Origin: Cystobasidium ongulense
Taxonomy: Eukaryota; Basidiomycota; Cystobasidiomycetes; Cystobasidiales; Cystobasidiaceae
Length of the DNA stretch: 64,000 nt
Assembly (NCBI GenBank): GCA_022835595.1
Contig: BQUP01000003.1
Location: 2,094,975-2,158,974, forward strand
Direction of reading: 5' to 3'
Under the pieces are notes generated by a model. It made no database searches and had not been told where the DNA came from. It worked only from the letters and a program-made list of their open reading frames with translations. This document shows positions 23,943 through 35,493 of this stretch, in pieces (the stretch's first letter is position 1; every line of letters starts with the position of its first letter). A program made the translations under genes and the position numbers.

Positions 23943-26900
23943 ATGGACGGCGTCAAGCTGCCAGCTGGGCTGCTGGACAAGGGCTACGAGAAGCGCAGGA
24001 CCGCGGCGTTGGAGGTTGAAAGGTGTGCAGCTCTAGGACGCAGGCAGAGTAACGAACATTGCCATAACTAAATCAACTCGTCACAGATCTATACGCGAAA
24101 GTCTGGCCCACAGCGACTCAGCCAGGATTCGAGCAATCATTCAGCAACTCGTCAACCTCGCCAGCTCACCTAGCCACCAGGCAGCGCATCGTAATGGCGG
24201 CATCATGGGGCTTGCGGGAGCCAGGTGAGGAGCCTGCATCATTCTTCAACACGTTGCGCTCGTTATGAATGTTAATAATGAACCCACCAGTATATCGCTG
24301 GGCCATCAGAATATAGCACCGTACCTAGGCTTGATTGCCCCTCCCATCTTGACCGCATTCTCGGACCCGGATCAAAGAATACGCTACTATGCTTGTGAAG
24401 CAATGTACAATGTTGCTAAAGTACATTATGCTCTCGTGTCTGGGGATGCCAGGGTACAGACAGCTGAACTCGAAACATGCACCTACAGGTCGCGAAAGGT
24501 GAAATACTTGTCTACTTCAACGAGTTATTCGATGCAATGAGCAAGGTAAGGTGTAACGACAGAGTCCTCAGAGGCATTTCCATTGACTCACGCTGTGCCG
24601 CTCCTCATATAGCTCGCTGCCGACGTAGATCAGTCAGTCAAGAATGGTGGCGAGTTGCTCGACCGGCAAGTCAAGGACATTGTGGTAGAGCAGGCCTCCA
24701 CGTACGTGTCAGCTATACCAGCATCACCGTCAGATGAAGAAGTTTTGTCGGATCTGCAAACCTCGGGACGCGATAGTCGCCTTACCCAAGCTCAATTACA
24801 AGCTCATACCGAAAGATCGCAGTACCATGGCCATCGCTCCAAAAAAGCGTTCTCTTTAGCGAGGTTTATTCCATTATTGGCGGAAAGAATACATGTTATC
24901 AATCCATTCACAAGGACCTATCTAGTTACCTGGCTCACTGTGCTAGACTCTGTACCAGAACTCGAGCTTGTTTCGTATCTGCCGTACTTCCTAGATGGAC
25001 TTCTCAAGTTCCTTCAAGATCCGACCGAAGATATACGTAATGCGACTATGCACGTGCTAGCCGACTTTCTAAAAGAAATTCAAGAAGCTGCCGAGGTTGA
25101 CCGCGTCAAGCGAGAAGCTCGCGCTGCAAGGCGAGAGAAACGCTTAGCGAAACGAGAAGAGTCTAGGTCGTTGAGCAAGACAAGCCGGCGGAAGAGTATT
25201 GAACCAGGAGACATGTCTTTGACGATAGATCTAGAAAAGGCGAGTATCTCAGACGCAAAGGTGCCTTCAAGAAGGCAGAGTCCGAGACGTCCATCGGATC
25301 ATTCTGGGACGAACAATATAATAGCGAGCTCCTCCGGAAGCAAGGACCGCGAGCGCAGGGGTCTTAGCGATATTGCGGAAAGAAGCCATAGCGTAATCGA
25401 TACCATGGTCACAGATGCGGATAGGATGTCAGAGACATCATCGCAAGCCGACTCGGAAAACATAGACCTCTCGGACGAGGATGCTGAGGGTGAAGGGTCA
25501 GGGAGATGGGTTCCAGGCCAGGGAGTCAAGATTGATTACGCCGCTATAGTGGAAATTTTGCTGCAGCATTTGGAAAGAGGGGATGAAGAGATCCAGGCTA
25601 CTTGTTTACGGTGGATTAACGAATTCTTGGTCTTTGCCAAAGATACTACTATTACTTTCACACCTAGGCTCATACGCCTCGTGCTGCCTTCTCTAGCACA
25701 CCACTTTCCTGCAATCAGCCATATCGCGAAACAAACGAATTATCATTTGTTCCGTGTTGTGCAACAGCTCCCAGCTCCTCAACAGCCTATAATGCCAACG
25801 CGGGAGCCTGAAACTGCGCCTGCGTCGTCTACGCACAAGCGCCGAGAATCGACATCTTCTGTCCCCAAACCTTCTTCAGCGCCCTCTGGTCCAGGAACTC
25901 CCGTGCCGTTTCCTTCATCATCCACACCCATGGCCTCCAGCGCTTCGTCAAGTAAAGCTCCAGTCGAACGGACAACGAATCTCGATGAGATGATCAATGA
26001 AATGAATCATTCGGGCAATCTAGGCTATACAAGTCCTGAATCGCTGCAGGGGCGCTTTCCAGGAGACACAGAAGTCGATCCTTTCGATTACCAGTTGACG
26101 GTCGGCGTGCTACTAGAGTGTCTGCTGGATGACAGTGAGGAAACTAGAATTGCGGCGTTTCAGTGGTTGTCTATGCTGCATCAAAAGGCACCTCGAAAAG
26201 TAAGTTTACAATAATGCGGAACTAGCATTGTGCTGACTTACTACCTTGCTTGCTTCTATATAGATTCTAAGCATGCACGAAACATTCCCTGTTCTCCTCA
26301 AGATGCTCTCGGACCCTGCGGAGGAGGTCATCAAGGCAAATTTGCAATTGCTGGCTCAAATATCTTCAAGTGCGGAAGAAGACTCGTACTTTCCTATCTT
26401 TATGAGCAATCTCCTGCAAATATTCAGCACAGATCGCAAATTACTTGAAACACGGGGTAGCTTGATAATTCGTCAGTTGTGTTCGAGCCTTAATACAGAG
26501 CGAATATACAGGACTTTTGCAGATCTTCTGGTCAAAGATGAAGATCTGGAATTCGCCAGTATAATGGTTCAAAATCTGCATACAATCATGATCACTTCAC
26601 CGGAACTCTCTGACTTTCGAAAGCGTCTCAAGAATTTGGAAACAAAAGATGGTCAGAACTTGTTTTCCGATCTCTATCGGTCGTGGTGCCATAATGCGGT
26701 TGCGGCTTTCTCCCTATGTCTTCTTGCACAAGCGTACGAACATGCCGCAAATCTGCTTCAAATATTGTAGGTACTGCTCTAGCCAGTAGATACTGTATCT
26801 CGCTGACAATATCTCCAGTGCCGACCTGGAAGTCTCGGTGTCTCTTTTGATCCAGCTTGATAAATTGGTGCAGCTTCTGGAGTCCCCAGTCTTCACCTGT

Positions 26901-27568
26901 GAGTGCTTATCACGTTAGGGCATTCTGAGTAGGTAGGTCGTCTAAACATCGCACTATAGCACTTCGTCTGCAACTTCTGGAACCGGACAAGAACCCTTAT
27001 CTATTTAAATGTCTCTATGGTCTCTTGATGTTCCTCCCACAAAGCAGTGCTTTCGTCACGCTGCGGAATCGCTTGAACGCTGTTACTCCTTTAGGGTTCC
27101 TGCATGTCGCACCCCGAAGGCAAGTGTGTCCAAATCTTTCTGACCTATTCTGTACTGATCCGTTTTTACAGTAGTACGAGCGCGTCGACTTCCTCTAGCA
27201 TGCCTGCAAGATCTACGATTCGGCGGAACGAGGACATCCGCTGGCAAGAATTGCTCACGCACTTCAGACAAGTACAGATGAAGCACGAACGGGCGCGACG
27301 TAATCATATGAACGATACTGATGGTCATTCGACGGCTTCCGCGCCGCTGTCGATGACTGTCAGAACTTCAAATGTGGGAGGTACAAGGCGCAAAGTAGAA
27401 CCAGGCCCGGCGTCAGTGACAAGTCGTTCGGCGAGTGCTAAGGCAAGCAGTACGATTGCTAAGGCATCTCCGCTAGGGAGTAGGCCAATAAGTCCAACTC
27501 TGCAAGGTGCTGGAGCAAGCCGGATTCAGAAGCGCCTGCCAGGTGCGGGGCGTTCTCGGGTGGCATGA
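23943..27568 (+). CDS. VAC14: Vac14, scaffold of the Fab1/PIKfyve complex
   Basis: Nine exons (23943-24022, 24087-24224, 24291-24420, 24489-24545, 24613-26199, 26264-26766, 26819-26898, 26960-27119, 27172-27568) sum to 1043 residues. HEAT-repeat blocks typical of Vac14 include [35 protein letters not shown] and [14 protein letters not shown] near the start, and [26 protein letters not shown] and [15 protein letters not shown] in the C-terminal Fig4-binding half. Vac14 holds the PI3P 5-kinase Fab1 and the phosphatase Fig4 on the vacuole or endosome and sets PI(3,5)P2 levels. A charged insert lies at about residues 290-420. Intron 8 (27120-27171) has a GC donor (AG then GCAAGT). The last 130 residues are a disordered tail. 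Confidence 0.93.
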
Positions 27569-27832
27569 CTGCAGAAAAGTTGGCAATGTATTACCGTTAC
27601 ATTGGGTTTTTACTTGTGGCTAGGGAGCTCTTGTTCAGCTAAGTACTATACTGCATGAACGAAATGCATTGAACAGAAGAAGCGGAAACGATTTTGAAGG
27701 GTGTGCGCACTACTTAAGTATAACATGAGACAAGTTATTGAGGATTGCAAAGGAAGAGCACAGCTTGACATGATGAACCCGTGCGCATTCCCGTGTCATG
27801 TCCTTGTCATGCCCACGAAGGCGTAGGTAAAC

Positions 27833-29961
27833 TCACTCCTGACGACTTCCTAGACGTTGAGCGGGAGCCTCGAAGTTTTGCAGCAAATCGGCTATCGCTG
27901 GCATGTTTTTCAGCTCGTCGAAATTTTGTGATAGCGTTGCCTGCGGATATTTTGAGGACCGTTCTATACCTGTGTCCTGGATTTGGTTGAGCCTCGCTAT
28001 GCTCAGGCTTTGTAAGTCAGATTCAATCTTTCGATAACTGTTATAGGCACGTTTGTCGTTCCGTAGTGTGGGGTCCTGTTTTTCCGCTCGTTCGCGCAAT
28101 GAGGCAATCCTTGTGTGTATGCGGGTTGGCATAGCGGACGTGGTCCTATCGCGTGCCGTTTGGGCCGATGGCCTATTTTCAGAAAGGGTGTCAATGCGAG
28201 CGATCTATTTATGGGCAAAGCGTCATAGCAGGACCGATTGAACATGAGACGTGGACGTACACTTGGATGCCTTGAGGCGCAGAAGATTGTGCCTGGTCCA
28301 ATGACTCCACCTGTGCTGTAAGCTTTTTCAACAGACGTTCCATGAAGCTGATGCTCTTGTGCCATTCTGTCGTTTCGCTGCCCACCGGTGCGCTGCCTAG
28401 CGGCTTTAGTGCAGCTAGCTCACGGCCCAAGGCGCCGCATCTTTGCTTCAAACCACGGCCACTCTTCTGGAAGAAGTCATTGCGTAATCCCTTGAGCTGT
28501 GTGTAAGCATATCTTGCCCTGTCCCGGTCGTTATTTTGCGGCCCGCCGCTGGAGTCTGCGGACCTTGTAGGGGTGACAGCGAAGCTTAGTTTGGGCCACT
28601 GGTCACTGGACAATGAGATGTAGTCGTTGTTTTTATCGTCGATGAGGTATTCGGCAATTCTCTTCTTTACTGGCGCGCACTCGAATAGCTGAGCACGTCT
28701 TTCTAGCTCAGTCATCAGTTTCTTGAGCTGCTCAGATTGAGGAGAGGTGGTCTGCAGCTTGTTTATCGCCTGTGCAATCTCTGCATGCAGCTGGGTCAAT
28801 ACAGGGCCAGTAAAATATGAGTGAAGGACGAATCCTTCCTGACTGGCTAGCCGCATGGCTTTGTCAAGCCTTGCAGCACGATCTCGTAAATTATTGGCTA
28901 ATAATGACGGTGGAACTGCCGCTCGGTCTGAGGGCGTGATGAGTCTTGACCGGTCGGCAGGGGACATTTGCTGTGCGGCAGGTCGCGAGCTCTGTGTGAG
29001 ATTTCGGCTTGAATTTGAGATCAAGCCACCTGCCTGCTGTACAGGACCACTTTGCCCCTGGGACAGCGGAAGGTGTACACTGGTACTTGCACTTGTGTTG
29101 GACGCTGTAGAGAGGGCGCGAGTTATTGCTTCCCGGGATGCTGACTGTTCGTCTCGCCTTATCCGCTTGGAAGGTGGTCCTCCGCTAGAACTACTCCCAC
29201 TACTGGGACTCTCGTGAGGTTTATCACGTCTAGGAGGCAGTGCTAGCGGCGCTGGCGGGGAAGAACGGGAGTTTGTCACAGCGTCCGAAGCCAACTTTCT
29301 GGGTGGGGATTGGTTTCCATAACTTGGAAGAAGCGGTCGTCCTGGATCCATATGCCCTGGTTTCGCTGTCATATGGTTAGGGCCCGACAGAGGCTGCCTA
29401 TAATAATTTGAGGACAGCATGTACTGTCAGACGAAGTAAATTACATGTCAACCTGGTCGCAACCGCCCACCTCTGATGCGGCAGCGCTGGCGTTCTGACT
29501 TGCGCGGAAGAATGCAACACAGGAGCGGTAACTGTACCTTGCCTGCGATTTGATGAAGATCTGTTATGCGGGGAGGGGGGTTCAGGGGCGACGCGTGGAT
29601 GTCTCAGTGTGTGTTCCACCCTCCTACTGCTAGAAATAAATCATTGCGAGAACAAAGCTCACCCAGACGACAAAGGCAGGCGAACGCTTGCCGGCTTCAA
29701 GTTAGGGGCGCCTCCGCGGACGGAAGACTCCTGGACGCTCCATTTCACTACTACATCATTGTAGAAGCGGCTGTACTGTGTCTGACACTTTTCTAACGTC
29801 TCGTAGCGAATCCTCCTGTTATTGTACTCCTTTTTGAGAGACTGAAGCGACTTTTGGTAGCTTTCTTCGGACATCTGTGTAGACATGTAGTTGCGGGCAC
29901 ATTCTAGCAGCAGACGGTCATTGGGATCCGATTGAGGATGGACGGTATCTTGTGACGGCAT
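27833..29961 (-). CDS. Orphan 654-residue protein with coiled-coil segments
   Basis: The exon chain 29663-29961, 29471-29629, 28263-29397 and 27833-28204 stays in frame throughout. I do not recognise the family. The N-terminal 100 residues are helical and charged (YQKSLQSLKKEYNNRR, CQTQYSRFYNDVV). A Ser/Pro-rich disordered region follows, then a basic patch PPSKRIRRDEQ that could be a nuclear signal. A helical domain at about 330-520 contains ELERRAQLFECAPVKKRI and DYISLSSDQWPKLSFAV. The C-terminus is again coiled-coil-like (KIESDLQSLSIARLNQIQ). The third intron uses a weak GTGTAC donor. No membrane span is seen. It converges on VAC14. Confidence 0.7.
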
Positions 29962-30179
29962 TGTCCAGGACGGTGGCTTAGTCGTACGTTATGGACTGGT
30001 TTTGTAATCGAGTGCGTCCTGCTTGGTGGTTGGAGCAAAAGCAGGGAGATCTTGCCAAAGCCAAGCTTTGGTAACAGCTGCAGAGTAGACAACTAACGCC
30101 AGTCACCGTTTATGCTTTGCTGTGCAGATGTTTGACTGTCTCACGGGACCACTAGTTTTTGGTGCTCCCATTTTTGCAG

Positions 30180-30690
30180 TTTGCCACGCTGCTGTTCTAT
30201 CGTGTTACCTTTTTGCTATGCTGCTGTGCTGTCATGTTGCCGGTTTGCTGTGCTGCTATGCAGTCACGTTACCTTTTTGCTATGCTGCTGTGCTGTCATG
30301 TTGCCGGTTTGCTGTGTTGCTGTGCTGTCATGTTACCTTTTTGCCACGCTGCTGTGCTATCGTGTTACCTTTTTGCTATGCTGCTGTGCTGTCATGTTGC
30401 CGGTTTGCTGTGCTGCTATGCAGTCACGTTACCTTTTTGCTATGCTGCTGTGCTGTCATGTTGCCGGTTTGCTGTGTTGCTGTGCTGTCATGTTACCTTT
30501 TTGCCATGCTGCTGTGCTATCATGTTGCCGTTTCGCTGCGTTGCTGTGCTATCATTTTACCTTTTTGCTGTGCTGCTATGCTACCAGGTTGCCGTTTCGT
30601 TATGCTGCCGCCATATCATCTTGCCGTCTGCTGTGTCGCCGGGCTATACTGATGTTTTGCTGTCCTGCAATGCTGCGCTTTTGCTAGACT
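30180..30690. repeat. 32-base minisatellite with a 160-base higher-order unit
   Basis: About sixteen units of roughly 32 bases follow one another, each of the type TTTGCTATGCTGCTGTGCTG plus a variable end reading either GTTGCCGG or GTTACCTT. Five units form a 160-base block: bases 30181-30340 and 30341-30500 differ at a single position. Units decay towards the right. The + strand is A-poor, and no stop codon occurs in any of its three frames from about 30122 to 30650, giving three overlapping Cys/Leu/Val-rich frames of 168-186 codons. These are best read as by-products of the repeat, not genes. Confidence 0.95.
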
Positions 30691-31145
30691 ACTGGTCACA
30701 TAGAGGAAACTCCTACTAGCCCACCTCGTGCGATGGGAAGTGACAATGGTTCATTGGAGGCTTCGGGACAATAACGATGAAGAGGGTCAGCCATTTACGT
30801 ATAGAAGGGCTAGGGCTAGTTGGAACGTGTGGCAGTGGTGAATCCGCTGGACCGTCAGTCTGCCAGACTACCACACCGATGATCAGCCAAATGGCTCACC
30901 GCTTTAGCGATGCACAGCTGTAGTATGGAGTTGTGTTGCATAAACTTCTGATTGTAGGTTAGACAAATTGGCCACTTTATCAGTCAAGTCAAACAGATAT
31001 TACAATTCTGTTTGAGCTGAACCTGCATAAGAGGCTGTCGACATTTAGTGACTAGTAAACAGAGGTAACTCGGGATGGCCGCCGCGAGCGTATAAGTAGC
31101 GCTTTCAGGGTCGCGGCACGCTATAGTTTTACCATTGCAGCTGGC

Positions 31146-31322
31146 ATGTTGAGAGACAGAGGTATCTTGTCAAGAGGCGTATCTCAGGTATATCGACGCG
31201 CAAGATTTGGAGGAGCGACTGTGGTATTACGCTGCTCAAGACGCGAATTTCCGCCAGAAGATGCCAAATCCGATGTGGCTCAGGGAACGACATACAATAA
31301 TAAACCGCCGAGTCAGGAATAA
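31146..31322 (+). CDS. Possible 58-residue basic protein (uncertain)
   Basis: An ATG-to-TAA frame begins MLRDRGILSRGVSQVYRRAR and is preceded 46 bases upstream by TATAAGTAGC (31091-31100), the same ten bases found at 13530-13539. No family is recognised, it is short, and it lies 50 bases from the 3' end of RRP36 on the other strand. Confidence 0.2.
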   Translation: MLRDRGILSRGVSQVYRRARFGGATVVLRCSRREFPPEDAKSDVAQGTTYNNKPPSQE

Positions 31323-31372
31323 AGTGTGAGATGAGACTCTCGACATTATGCAGGGAATCGGCGATTATACTC

Positions 31373-32876
31373 CTATGTTTGCCGTCGAGGAGGCGCAGTC
31401 TGTATGCTTTTCTTTTTCTCAGCTTGATCTTTGCGCTTGAGGACCTTGCGGAGTCTGCGCTTGTCTTGAGAGACTTCTTCCATTCTCTTCGTCTCGACCA
31501 TCTTCTTCTTTTCGCCTGTTGGAAGGGTGAAAGGGGTCAATATCTTACCACTTAACTTGGGCAAACCCAGAGAAATCGAATGACACACCTCTCTTCAGAT
31601 AAAATTCACTCTTTCCAGATTGGCGTTTCTCCTTCTCTTGATGTTTCCACTCAGACATGACATTCGCTTGACGTGATTGTTTTTCAGATTCAGCTTGTTT
31701 ACTTTGTAATTTCTGTAGCTCAAACGACATTGCTTCTAATTCTTCCATGTCGACTGCTCCTTTACGTTTCCTTGCTGCGTATAAAGCAAATTTGATTCGT
31801 TTGATTTCTTCTTTGCGAGCTTCGTCTATGAAAGAGTAGGAGGTTCGGAATGTGTTGTCGTCTAGTTCACCTGATAGAGCATCAAAGCGCGGATCACGTC
31901 GGGTCTGCAGTAAGAACAGATATTAGGTCAGTCTAGAGTACAGCCTAACATCAATGTAGGGGATTGCGCCGGCCTCACATCCTTGACGACCTCCACAACC
32001 TGCCTGAATCTCGGCACAGCTCGCTTTGAAGTTATTTCAGTCGGCCTATTTGAAAGACAAATACACCTTTAGTCTTAATAGGCCGGTGATTAAGCACCTA
32101 AAATATGCAAGACTTACGCATGCTTGCTATCTCGAGTCTTTGGACGAACTAGCTTGTTTCTAGCATCCTTGGCTTTCGGTAGATCTGGGATTACACCTCG
32201 TCGAGACTCGGTGCGGCCACGGCGCGATGATCCGCTTTTGACCGTGGGATCTGACGTATCTTCTTGTACTTCTTTCGAGGTAGACGGCTTTGAAAGCTTG
32301 GCGAGCTTCTTTTGCGCCTTGATGAGCGTTTCAAGCGGAATCTGCTGCAGGTCTGTATGCGAGATCAGCTGGAGTGTCAGATATACAGAGAAAAGACAGC
32401 AGCGTACCAGCTTGAGCACTGCTCATATAATCGGCCTGTGACTCGACATCCTCCTGCATACTGTCTGCATCGTCGTCTTCAGCTTGAGAGTCTCCCATTT
32501 CCTCGTCTTCAGAGTCGCCATCATCATCCTCCAAATCGCTATCTCCCATATACTGCGCATACGATGGAGCAGCACCATTTCTGTACTGCTCGAACTCGTC
32601 TTCACTTTCGTGCTCGAGCTCTAAATCGCTTCCACCGTCGTCTTCACCTTCAGAATTGCTCGGTGGTGGCGAAAATTCCTGTCGTCGGGCGCTGGACGAC
32701 GATGGCCCCGCCTGGCTGCCAGTCACAGCGTGGACTGCGTTTTCCGCCTTTCCTGCCTCTGTGCTCTTGATATTAGCTTTACTCTTGCCGTTCTGCCTGC
32801 TGCTGCTGCTGCCACCAGCCGTGTCTTGCTGCTGATCAACGTATGCTCTTGCTTTGCCTTTCTTGACAGCCGACAT
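31373..32876 (-). CDS. RRP36: rRNA biogenesis protein Rrp36
   Basis: Five exons (32408-32876, 32118-32352, 31979-32045, 31589-31904, 31373-31515) give 409 residues. Residues 60-160 are strongly acidic. The Rrp36 core follows: PTEITSKRAVPRFRQVVEV, then TRRDPRFDALSGELDD, then the basic coiled coil ending RRLRKVLKRKDQAEKKKS. Rrp36 acts in the nucleolus as part of the 90S pre-ribosome in early cleavages of pre-18S rRNA. The conserved PRFRQVVEV-DPRFD spacing spans an intron, so the third and fourth exons confirm each other. It is one of three ribosome-biogenesis factors in the window, with SLX9 and RRN3. Confidence 0.93.
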
Positions 32877-33390
32877 TGCTGCTTGATTTCGAGTTTGGCG
32901 TTCTTAATTATCAGGTATCAAGACCTCGGGGTATTGACAGTGGTCTGGCTTGCTGGCTTGCGTTATTGTTATAATGTGCCGTAGTTGGAGGGAGGAGAGC
33001 AAAACCACACTTGTTCTGGGTCAAGGTGTCCAAATTGTTCAAACAGATCATCGATACACAAGCAAGGACCTAAAAGCATAGAATAGGAGCAAAACATACA
33101 GTCCCAATACTGCGTCGATCTACAATGGAACATCTTTCTCCGTCAAGTTCTGCCATTACCATCACCAAGCCCTAAAAAGGCCTCTTGCATGGGACGTATC
33201 GCTGCCTGGCAAGCAGACCATATTGTGAGCCCATATAATGAGCATACATCCGAAAGGGCAGAGGACACATTCTGGGGAGATACCATTTCGCGAGGGACTT
33301 GTCATATCGAGGCACTAAACGTCTTACACTCGGGCGTGTCCTTACGTTCAGACCATACCCATCAAGTCTAATCATTGCGTATTGAAGTCA
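32877..33390. other. Tandem intergenic region (RRP36 promoter / 3' end of RRM-like gene)
   Basis: About 0.5 kb with only 60-70-codon frames that lack any signature. It is presumably the leader and promoter of RRP36 and the trailer of the next minus-strand gene. Confidence 0.55.
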
Positions 33391-34900
33391 CTACCATTGC
33401 TTTGTTTCATTCTCCTCGTTTCGATACTCCTGAACGATTTGTCGTAGAGCATTTTGCGACATCTTGGTGAATTTAGAGCAGCGAAGTGTATTTCCTTCGA
33501 ATATTACCGCGCTGCAGGGTGTGGGGTGACTCAGTAAGCATTCAGACGTCAATTCCGGTGGAAGAAAGACTCACTTTAAAGCTTCAACAATTTCTACTGC
33601 CGTAATTGATGAACCCACGACGACTAGCATGACTCCTCCCGCAACCGAGACAGGTAAGTTTCGGACAGCTAGAATTTCACCGTAGCCCTCCAGTAGTCCC
33701 TGAACATAGATTAGTAAAGTGGAAATAATTAGAAAGGGCGACCCGTACAGAGAAGAAAACGTGAAGTACTGACTTGAACGTAAGAAGCTGTCAACTCCCG
33801 AGGCAGATTCTCAATGATAACAGCGTGCAGAACCTTGAGGATTTCGTTGGCCATGCTTTCATTTTTGATGTCAACATGCTTGTCACGTTGCTTGCTAGGT
33901 GATACTACGAACGCAGCTAGATTGATCTTTGTTCTTTCGTTGAATCGTTGAGCTCTCTGCCTGTTTCGATACTTCTGAAAGCTTCTCTTATTACCAGCAG
34001 GATACTCACGGCGAGACGAGTGATACTTTGCTTGTGAGGAGTAATCATTGTAGTGATCCAATGGCGAGGACATGCGGTACAGTAAACTTGGTTTCGGTTT
34101 GGTGAAACCTCTCCATGCCTGAGCTCGAGCCGATAATCTTGAGTATTCAGGAACGTATGCATCACGGAGCACATATGGTTTGAGTCGTTCGATAGAGTAC
34201 TCTGGTACATGATGGTCTCTCCAGTACTTTGTTATATTAGGGTAATCTTCACGTTCATAGACTGAAGGGCCTTCGGCGGGATACATCTCTACAGCGATGG
34301 CAGCTTCATCGCCTTCGAGAAGAAAGACATGTCGACCATCAGCATCGTATACAGTCTTGACGCATGCCCAGAGGTCTGTTCCATTTGTATCTGTGTATTT
34401 GAATCGCTCTTTGACCTCTTTGTATTGAGGATTTGGGTTCCAAGAAAGTGGATGATTGCAGGTGGGGTGGTCTTCATGTATGACATGTCTACCCAGAGAA
34501 AGTTGAGACTTCGACGGGTAGGATGGCTGTTTGCGGGAATTCGGATCGGTGCTGTAAACCCACTCTCTCTCTCGCTGCAACTTCTGGCCAAGTCCCTCGG
34601 TTTCGAGTTCTCCTTCTTCTTCATCTTCACTACCGGCGTCTATCAATGAAGGGACTGCCCGATAGTTTTGTTCTGATCTGGCAGGATGGCGCGGACTTTC
34701 TGTCGGGCGCCGTGCATGGCTTCCAGCGCCAAAAGGCTGGCAGGAAGGGACTTAGCAGACTGCTGTCAACAAGAAGAGTTAGTTCGACTCACTGATATAT
34801 CAGAAATACAATCATCGAAGCTGAAGAACTGGCGGGTCGGAACTCTGTCTTTGGCGATCCGTGGTTGTTGTTTGTCTCTCCTGCTCGGGGTGAAGGCTTC
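33391..34900 (-). CDS. Orphan protein with a C-terminal RRM-like domain (first exon unresolved)
   Basis: Four exons join in phase: 34793-34900, 33774-34736, 33575-33699 and 33391-33511, about 438 residues. The middle, from GSEDEEEGELETEGLG through WACVKTVYDADGRHVFLLEG and RDHHVPEYSIERLKPYVLRD to KRSFQKYRNRQRAQRFNE, matches no family I know. The C-terminus reads AVIIENLPRELTASYVQ, LLEGYGEILAVRNLP, GGVMLVVVGSSITAVEIVEA and FEGNTLRCSKF, which has the order of an RRM (RNP2-like first strand, helix, RNP1 region degenerate). RNA binding is an inference. The ATG exon is unclear: an ATG-started frame at 35098 is in the same frame but a TAG precedes the acceptor at 34901 and I found no good donor between. 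Confidence 0.65.
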
Positions 34901-35493
34901 CTAAGCGTGCGGAGCAGGAGAAGAGACAGACTCTCTGAGGTCGATGAGGTTGTCAGAGGCGTGGCAGTAGGCAGAATTGCGAGAGTCGTGCAGGTCGTGG
35001 AGCGAGTTGCCATGCAGGGTGTTAGATGAGGGAGAGGGACGAGGTCCAATGTGGAAAGACTGGAAGTCGTGGACGAGTGAAGAGGTAGAATTGGACATGG
35101 TGATATGATGAGTGCAGAGCCTTGCGGTGTCCTGATTGTAGAGCTGTCGTTGTGGTTATATAGTCAATGTAATGACCTTAGACGGGGCTCCGTATCCTCG
35201 TAGTCGCTCGTGGTCGCTCAGTGGCACCAACCGCCAGCAGCAGCCAGCCGGGAAGAGCGAGTCGAGGGTGGGAGCAGCATGCAGGCAGTCCCTATCCGAG
35301 CAGCAGCAAGCACCTTGCAGAGCAGCGAGTCGCGGTGTCCAGTCGTCCAAGTCGAGTCGTCGTGGATAAAAGCTGATCGACCTCTTCAAGGCAGTTTTTT
35401 CTTCAAACGACAAAGACGCTTTTCCTTCTTCACCGCTATCAGTCAGGTCCGCCGCATCCACACTCGCCAGCACACGACTCTCGAATCAATGCC
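34901..35493. other. Divergent region, RRM-like gene / RRN3, with a candidate first exon
   Basis: On the minus strand a 65-codon frame starts at 35098 in a good context (ATCACCATG) with MSNSTSSLVHDFQSFHIGP, and could be the first exon of the RRM-like gene if an unusual donor is used. The rest is presumably shared promoter. No named factor site was recognised. Confidence 0.4.

Larger units (their letters stand above)
29962..31372. other. Gene-poor region carrying the minisatellite
   Basis: About 1.4 kb lies between two minus-strand genes. It contains the tandem repeat at 30180-30690 and a doubtful small ORF at 31146, both listed separately. The left 200 bases are the promoter of the orphan gene. 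Confidence 0.6.

Noticed and set aside
30122-30719. Three overlapping Cys/Leu-rich frames of 168-186 codons
   Set aside because: All three + frames are open only because the 32-base repeat lacks stops. The peptides are shifted readings of the same unit, with no signal, motif or splice structure.
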